Source: Comchoanobacter sp040266255 (lineage in GTDB: Bacteria > Pseudomonadota > Gammaproteobacteria > Comchoanobacterales > Comchoanobacteraceae). Taken from it: a stretch of DNA of 11,876 bases. The position numbers were made by a program, and so were the translations under genes. The stretch's first letter is position 1. Each line of letters opens with the position of its first letter. The stretch covers positions 1-11,876 of the forward strand of contig JBDQEV010000028.1 of NCBI GenBank assembly GCA_040266255.1. The letters are read 5' to 3'. The notes beneath the pieces were generated by a model. It was not told the DNA's origin. It ran no database searches and saw only the letters and a program-made list of their open reading frames with translations. Below are positions 8,164 through 11,876 of the stretch, in pieces.

Positions 8164-8697
8164 TCACTGTATTCCACAAAAAGATGTCGATGAAGCGGGT
8201 TTCTTTTCAGCTTGTGGAGTAGGGGTGCTCTTTACTGAGCAGGTAGCTTTATCAGTCTTATCTTTGATTGCACGATCTATGTGCTCTTGAAGGTGGTATA
8301 CAGAATACTAGCTTGTATTGATGACTTCCATAAAGCTATTATCTAAATAGGTTCTTGTATGTAAGCTATTGACTCTAAAATCAGCCCATTCACTAACTGC
8401 ATTTAATAAGTCATTCACAAGCTCTTTATCAGAGTCCTGGTAGGTTGCAGGATAAGGCATATTAAATACATGGGTATTGACTTTATCTGCTAAGGCATTG
8501 CTTAACTTGCGTCTAATATGCACCATCATGCCTTTTGTATACTGGAGTGACTCTAAATCATGCACTGCAAAGGCAAAGAAAGGATTTGCTTGTTGCATAG
8601 GCTTGTTCAATATTGGTTTGACTAAGTCAATGATGCACTGATTAATTTCGTTAAACTGTCCTGAAAGTCGTAGATCTTTCTTAGTACAGTATGTTTT
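8164..8697 (-). pseudogene. In-frame continuation of the INFIP gene beyond a TAG, with a second TAG
   Basis: After the TAG at 8698-8700 the same frame continues for 129 sense codons, meets a second TAG (8308-8310), and continues for 47 more to TGA 8164-8166. Both parts look coding. The first contains HIRRK...LLNAVSEW, which repeats the HIYRK...LLQHVKDW unit before the TAG; the second ends in a Lys/Pro/Ser-rich stretch, KSTPTPQAEKKPASSTSF. No frameshift occurs over the whole 441-codon span. The piece cannot easily start on its own: the candidates are a TTG at 8610 and an ATG at 8598, neither with a ribosome binding site. It is either the dead 3' part of a gene with two nonsense mutations or is reached by amber readthrough. 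Confidence 0.55.
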
Positions 8698-9486
8698 CTA
8701 TGCGCTTTGAATTTTATTAGCAGCGATAGTTTCATTAAGTTGTTTAGAGTTGTCTTCAATAGATTTGAGCACAGTAGGTAGCTCTTTCCCTATTAGCGGG
8801 TTGCTGCCTGATAAGTGAGACTGCCCCCAATCTTTAACATGCTGTAATAATTTAGCTGTATACGCTCTGTCATCTGGACTCGTTGCAACTTTAATGGCAT
8901 CAGTATTGAACTCATGCTTATTGATTTGTCCCTTGATATTTGCAACAAATTTACGATAAATATGCTTGAATAATGCTTGAGTGTCTTTCATTAACTCAGT
9001 GCTATTCTTATCAAGTGCTATAGTTGTCAGCCGATCAAATTCTGTTAAAAAAGACTGTTTAGCAGCAGAGGCTTTAATCTGATTTATAGAAGCAGTGACT
9101 TCCTGCATATGGGTTTCTAACTGATTCATCTGCTGAGATAGTACATTTTCTTTATCGGTAGGTGCAGGAACTATAGTTTTAGCAGGTGCTGGACAAGGAG
9201 TGGTTGTTTTGTCCTCACTTTCTTCAGGGATGGGTTCTAGAGTGTTTTTTTGGGACTGAAATGCTGCAGGTTTAAATCTTACTATTTCCTTTATATGGGC
9301 CTTCTTTGCAGGCATTAGCTTTATACCTGTAAAGAACTGGTATAAACTGGATAAAATTGCAAAAAATGCATAGGCAATCTTTAAGGCAATTTTTGCAAAA
9401 AAGTTAGTCGCTTTTAATGACTGTGAGAAATGGTAATCTGCTTTAGAAGCAACATTATTTGTGCTGTATGGGATAAAGTTAATCAT
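8698..9486 (-). CDS. INFIP-module protein of unknown function, 5' part of a TAG-split gene
   Basis: 262 residues up to the first TAG. The N-terminal module (2-60) reads INFIPYSTNNVASKADYH and then an aromatic-rich amphipathic or weakly hydrophobic stretch, FFAKIALKIAYAFFAIL, ending TGIKLMPA. The same module starts the gene at 11416-11742, with 32 of 59 residues identical. A variable Pro/Thr/Glu-rich linker (about 70-112), a likely coiled coil (about 113-142) and a helical unit HIYRK...LLQHVKDW (175-220) follow; this unit recurs after the TAG. There is no standard signal peptide. I recognise no family. Secretion as an effector, or membrane contact through the N-terminal helix, is inference. 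A good promoter lies upstream. Confidence 0.7.
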   Translation of the reverse strand: MINFIPYSTNNVASKADYHFSQSLKATNFFAKIALKIAYAFFAILSSLYQFFTGIKLMPAKKAHIKEIVRFKPAAFQSQKNTLEPIPEESEDKTTTPCPAPAKTIVPAPTDKENVLSQQMNQLETHMQEVTASINQIKASAAKQSFLTEFDRLTTIALDKNSTELMKDTQALFKHIYRKFVANIKGQINKHEFNTDAIKVATSPDDRAYTAKLLQHVKDWGQSHLSGSNPLIGKELPTVLKSIEDNSKQLNETIAANKIQSA

Positions 9487-9510
9487 ATTATTTTCTTATG
9501 GTTTTAGTTA

Positions 9511-9539
9511 ATTGTATATTTTTTTTTATTCAAAGTCAA
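9511..9539 (-). promoter_or_regulatory. Promoter of the TAG-split INFIP gene
   Basis: TTGACT (9534-9539), a 17-base A-rich spacer and TACAAT (9511-9516) on the minus strand form one of the best sigma-70-like promoters in the window. The leader would be about 18 bases. A gene with two nonsense codons keeping such a promoter is notable. Confidence 0.6.
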
Positions 9540-9589
9540 TATCTTGGGTTATTCCTTCTGGGTTAGTGTGGTCGTTTGCGCTTTGTTTG

Positions 9590-9609
9590 ATAGAGCACAC
9601 TCTATTTTT
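9590..9609. other. Inverted repeat with T run in the 9487-9716 gap
   Basis: ATAGAG-CACA-CTCTAT is a 6-bp hairpin followed by T's on the plus strand, so terminator-like in that direction, although no plus-strand gene ends here. A second weak hairpin, ATAGG/CCTAT, lies at 9665-9681, just past the end of the neighbouring minus-strand gene. Confidence 0.3.
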
Positions 9610-9716
9610 AGAGGGCAGTAAGTTATAGGTTTGACTGGGTGAAATTATATTACTGGCATGTCGAATAGGCTTTTAACCTATATTTGAGAATGTAATCTCA
9701 CCTAGATCAATGATTC

Positions 9717-11136
9717 TTATGATGCTTTCTTTGCAAGTGCTTTTAGATTGATACTTTTAGAAAGAACAAGCTCTGCTACTCTTGGAGGGTGTTCAAATGC
9801 TGCATTTTCAAACCATGAAGAAAATGCTGTTTCAGTTGATGTAATCGCTTTTAAATCCCAAGAAATCCCTGCTTTATTGAATGTAGATAAGTAGATTAAT
9901 TTGTGTTTTGATAATGCGACTAGCAACCATTCTAATACTGCGCAGTTTCCCCGTCTTATTGGTGACAGGTGTGCCATGCAGTGCAGCCATTTAGAAACAG
10001 TTTTAGTAAAGCGCTTCACATCGCCAATTTCAACTTTCTGAACTTGTAGGTAAAGTTGCTCAGCATATGCCCAATGGTTTTTGTGATTCTGGATTTCTTT
10101 AGGGTTTATACCTGGAGGTTGGTTGCTGGTTAAAATGGTTAATAGTTTATTGTCAAAATATTGACAGGTTGATATAGAGGCAAAGATTTCTGGTAAACCA
10201 TACTCTTTTTGAGAATTGAGTATAATGAGGTGGTTTTTAAAATTATACTTTTGGATCAGAGTGGACCTTTTGGCCATCTGGTAAATTCTTTCAAATGGAT
10301 CTGTAGGCAGTGGACTTTGTTTGATCGTTTGTTTAAGAGACTTAAAGAGCGCCATTCTTCCTTTTGTCAGCTCTATTGTTCTGTAGTGTCCATCACAAAT
10401 TTTATATGGAGCGCCATTGATTTCTGGTTTACAAACTTTATGTATTTCATTAAATCGAGCATGAAGGGTGTCTAGCGTTTGTTGCATCTGTGGAAGAGTT
10501 CTGATCAAAGCTTCAGCTATGCTATCATCTATTTCAAGAAGTCTAGTGATGGAGCTTCCTGCAGCACTCATTTGATATAGCGCTATTGGGTGTGGGTATA
10601 AATGAAAGTGGGCGCCATGTTGGCTTTGAGAATTTGTAGTAACCATACCCTCATTAGAAATGGCCTCTGGTTGAGCAAGTAGTATGGCTCGACTAATAGA
10701 GCCTGCAGGAAATTCTTTGTTTCGGTGGTGTAAAAGTTGATTAGTTTCTACTGCTGATACAAAGCTTTGTCTCGGTATGGTTTGGCTTGTCTCGGAGAAG
10801 CTTCCTGCTTCTTCAGGAGGTGATAAAGATAGCTGGATCAGGCTTTGTGCCACATATTGATACTGATCTTTCCAAGGTTCATCTGTGCTATGACCTATAT
10901 TGCCATAAAATGTTTCGCGGGAAACTTGGCCTTTTGTTCTTAGTATGCCCATTTCTTTATCATGGCCAAGTTTTTTTGCTATTTCAGCCCTTTTTTTTGC
11001 AGCCATCATGTAAACTGTACTTAAGAACACCAGGATACAAACTTTCAATAGCATTTTGACTGAGTTTATTCCATTGTTTGTTATTAGGATAGTGTGTCTG
11101 AGCATCTTTAGATGCAGGTCCTAGTTGTTGAGTCAT
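9717..11136 (-). CDS. Unrecognised protein of about 472 residues, split by a one-base shift at A8
   Basis: The long frame (9717 to the T8 tract) begins best at ATG 11136 in another frame: MTQQLGPASKDAQTHY... gives 50 soluble, protein-like codons ending at a TGA just past the A8 run, and one fewer A would fuse it to RAEIAKKLGHDKE. Staying in the main frame would require ATG 11105 and a hydrophobic N-terminus, MLRHTILITNNGINSVKM, which I judge to be an out-of-frame artefact. The body is soluble, with GAHFHLYPHPIALY near the middle and HLSPIRRGNCAVLEWLL (9921-9971) in the C-terminal third, followed by a Lys/Ser/Leu-rich end. The family is unknown. It may be a secreted or effector-type protein given its neighbours (inference). 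It could be a pseudogene, a slippage-expressed gene or an assembly error. It ends in TAA. Confidence 0.65.
10991..10998 (-). other. A8 homopolymer at the frame junction
   Basis: Eight T's on the plus strand (A8 in the coding strand) lie exactly where the frame switches from the MTQQ start to the long downstream frame. Loss of one A, or +1 movement, restores a single 472-residue frame. Such tracts are typical sites of transcriptional slippage, phase variation or sequencing error. Confidence 0.7.
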
Positions 11137-11163
11137 AATGTATTTTCTCTATTAATATGAGGT

Positions 11164-11192
11164 ACATTAGAATAAGTGCTTGTTTTGGTCAA
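11164..11192 (-). promoter_or_regulatory. Candidate promoter of the A8-split gene
   Basis: TTGACC (11187-11192), a 17-base spacer and TAATGT (11164-11169) on the minus strand. The layout matches the tRNA-Asn promoter. It would start transcription about 20 bases before ATG 11136, supporting that start. The -10 box is poor (3 of 6). Confidence 0.4.
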
Positions 11193-11415
11193 GAGCTATA
11201 GAAGCATGATAATTGAGTATATTAGAGACTTAGAATTCAGAAGAGTTGAATGTGCTTTGATGTATCTACATTGATGATGTGCTTGCAAAGCGACAGATTT
11301 AATCTAAATAGGATTCTAAACCATCAGATTGTAGATTTAGATATAGTAAGTTCTAGCATGTGTACATCAGCTGTATTTGCTGAGAGTCTGATGCTTTTCT
11401 CATCACTTCTAAAAG

Positions 11416-11742
11416 TTAGGGCTTGCTTGGTGATGGGTTTGGAGATGTTTCAGACATGTTTGTAGAAGAGGAAGCTTTCTGAGAGGGGGAAGTATTTTGC
11501 GCAGTCAGCTCGCTGGATTTTAATGGTTCCTTTGAATCAGTATTCGCTGTGTTTGCAGGCGTTAATTTTTGACCTGTTAATAACTGGTGTATCTGATCTA
11601 AAATTGTATAAAATGCGTACGAAAATCTTGACGCAAGTCTTGAAAAAAAATGATTGGCTTCGGTGGACTGTTGGCGATGGTACTCTGCTTTAGTTGCAAC
11701 ATTATTTGGACTGTGGGGTATGAAGTTTATTATTTTTCTCAT
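11416..11742 (-). CDS. Short INFIP-module paralogue, probably truncated
   Basis: The first 62 residues (MRKIINFIPHSPNNVATK... to GQKLTPA) match the N-terminal module of the 8698-9486 gene at 32 of 59 positions without gaps, including INFIP, NNVA, KA, YH, FF, YAF and TGxKLxPA. The rest is a low-complexity Ser/Thr/Pro/Lys-rich tail, SSSTNMSETSPNPSPSKP, ending in TAA at 108 residues. The coiled coil and helical units of the longer paralogue are missing. Downstream in the same frame only short stretches broken by TAG and TAA follow, so it is either a degenerate copy or a stand-alone leader-plus-linker protein. The function is unknown. It has no recognisable signal peptide. Confidence 0.65.
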   Translation of the reverse strand: MRKIINFIPHSPNNVATKAEYHRQQSTEANHFFSRLASRFSYAFYTILDQIHQLLTGQKLTPANTANTDSKEPLKSSELTAQNTSPSQKASSSTNMSETSPNPSPSKP

Positions 11743-11754
11743 ATTTTTTTACCC

Positions 11755-11760
11755 ATTATA
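11755..11760 (-). promoter_or_regulatory. -10-like TATAAT before the short INFIP gene
   Basis: A consensus TATAAT on the minus strand stands 12 bases before ATG 11742. No -35 box is seen at 16-18 bases; TTGCTA lies at 21. The remaining bases to the right edge hold no gene I can support. Confidence 0.3.
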
Positions 11761-11876
11761 TATGTCCTTTTTAACTGTTAGTAGCAAAATATTCGCTGGG
11801 AATACACAAAGATAATGTAACTGCAAATTTGAAAATTTATAACCAGAGAAAAGTATAGCGAAAGTCTGCTGATGTC

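Noticed and set aside
9590..9609. Plus-strand terminator
   Set aside because: No plus-strand gene ends nearby, uvrB ends 1.5 kb earlier, and the stem is short; listed only as an inverted repeat.
10209..11059. Plus-strand open frames at 10209-10475 and 10787-11059
   Set aside because: They lie wholly opposite the A8-split gene, with no start signals and Phe/Leu-rich text typical of antisense shadows.
11000..11105. Signal peptide or membrane anchor at MLRHTILITN... (ATG 11105)
   Set aside because: The hydrophobic text comes from the alternative frame; the ATG 11136 frame is more protein-like and has a candidate promoter. Kept only as a fallback start.
11250..11465. Plus-strand open frame of 71 codons
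   Set aside because: No ribosome binding site, odd Cys/Met-rich composition, and it overlaps the end of the INFIP paralogue on the other strand.

Overview
The window looks like chromosome of an AT-rich gammaproteobacterium, probably host- or amoeba-associated and Legionellales-like (Legionella, Coxiella or Berkiella relatives). This rests on the low GC, the long array of DUF4116-type repeats, the gamma-type UvrB, and several candidate secreted proteins of unknown family. The assignment is inference; no species-diagnostic marker is present.

Left part, plus strand (1-4659): the 3' part of a DUF4116 repeat protein that enters from outside the window; a 385-base gap holding a possible antisense gene remnant; a complete DmdC-type acyl-CoA dehydrogenase; a small periplasmic SoxS-like thioredoxin; and an unrecognised protein whose reading frame runs straight into the 3' end of a tRNA gene. 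The dehydrogenase and thioredoxin genes share a near-identical upstream element of about 35 bases.

Middle (4625-8135): tRNA-Asn(GTT) and a class I PLP aminotransferase on the minus strand, divergent from uvrB on the plus strand. The tRNA has its own promoter, whose -35 box overlaps the aminotransferase stop codon. uvrB is complete and closes with a modest hairpin. This is the ordinary housekeeping part.

Right part, minus strand (8164-11742): an accessory block of three unrecognised genes, each damaged or unusual. (i) A 441-codon reading frame is interrupted only by two in-frame TAG codons. It carries an N-terminal 'INFIP' module and a roughly 45-residue repeated unit, one copy on each side of the first TAG. 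(ii) A roughly 472-residue protein needs a one-base shift at an A8 run to join its best N-terminus to the rest. (iii) A short paralogue of (i) keeps only the INFIP module and a Ser/Thr/Pro-rich tail. None of the genes that look intact in the window ends in TAG, so amber readthrough or recoding is worth testing against the simpler explanation of gene decay.

The genes do not form one pathway. The most unusual content is the DUF4116 array with its basic, NLS-like tail and the INFIP family with its TAG-split member. I see no CRISPR array, transposase or integrase.
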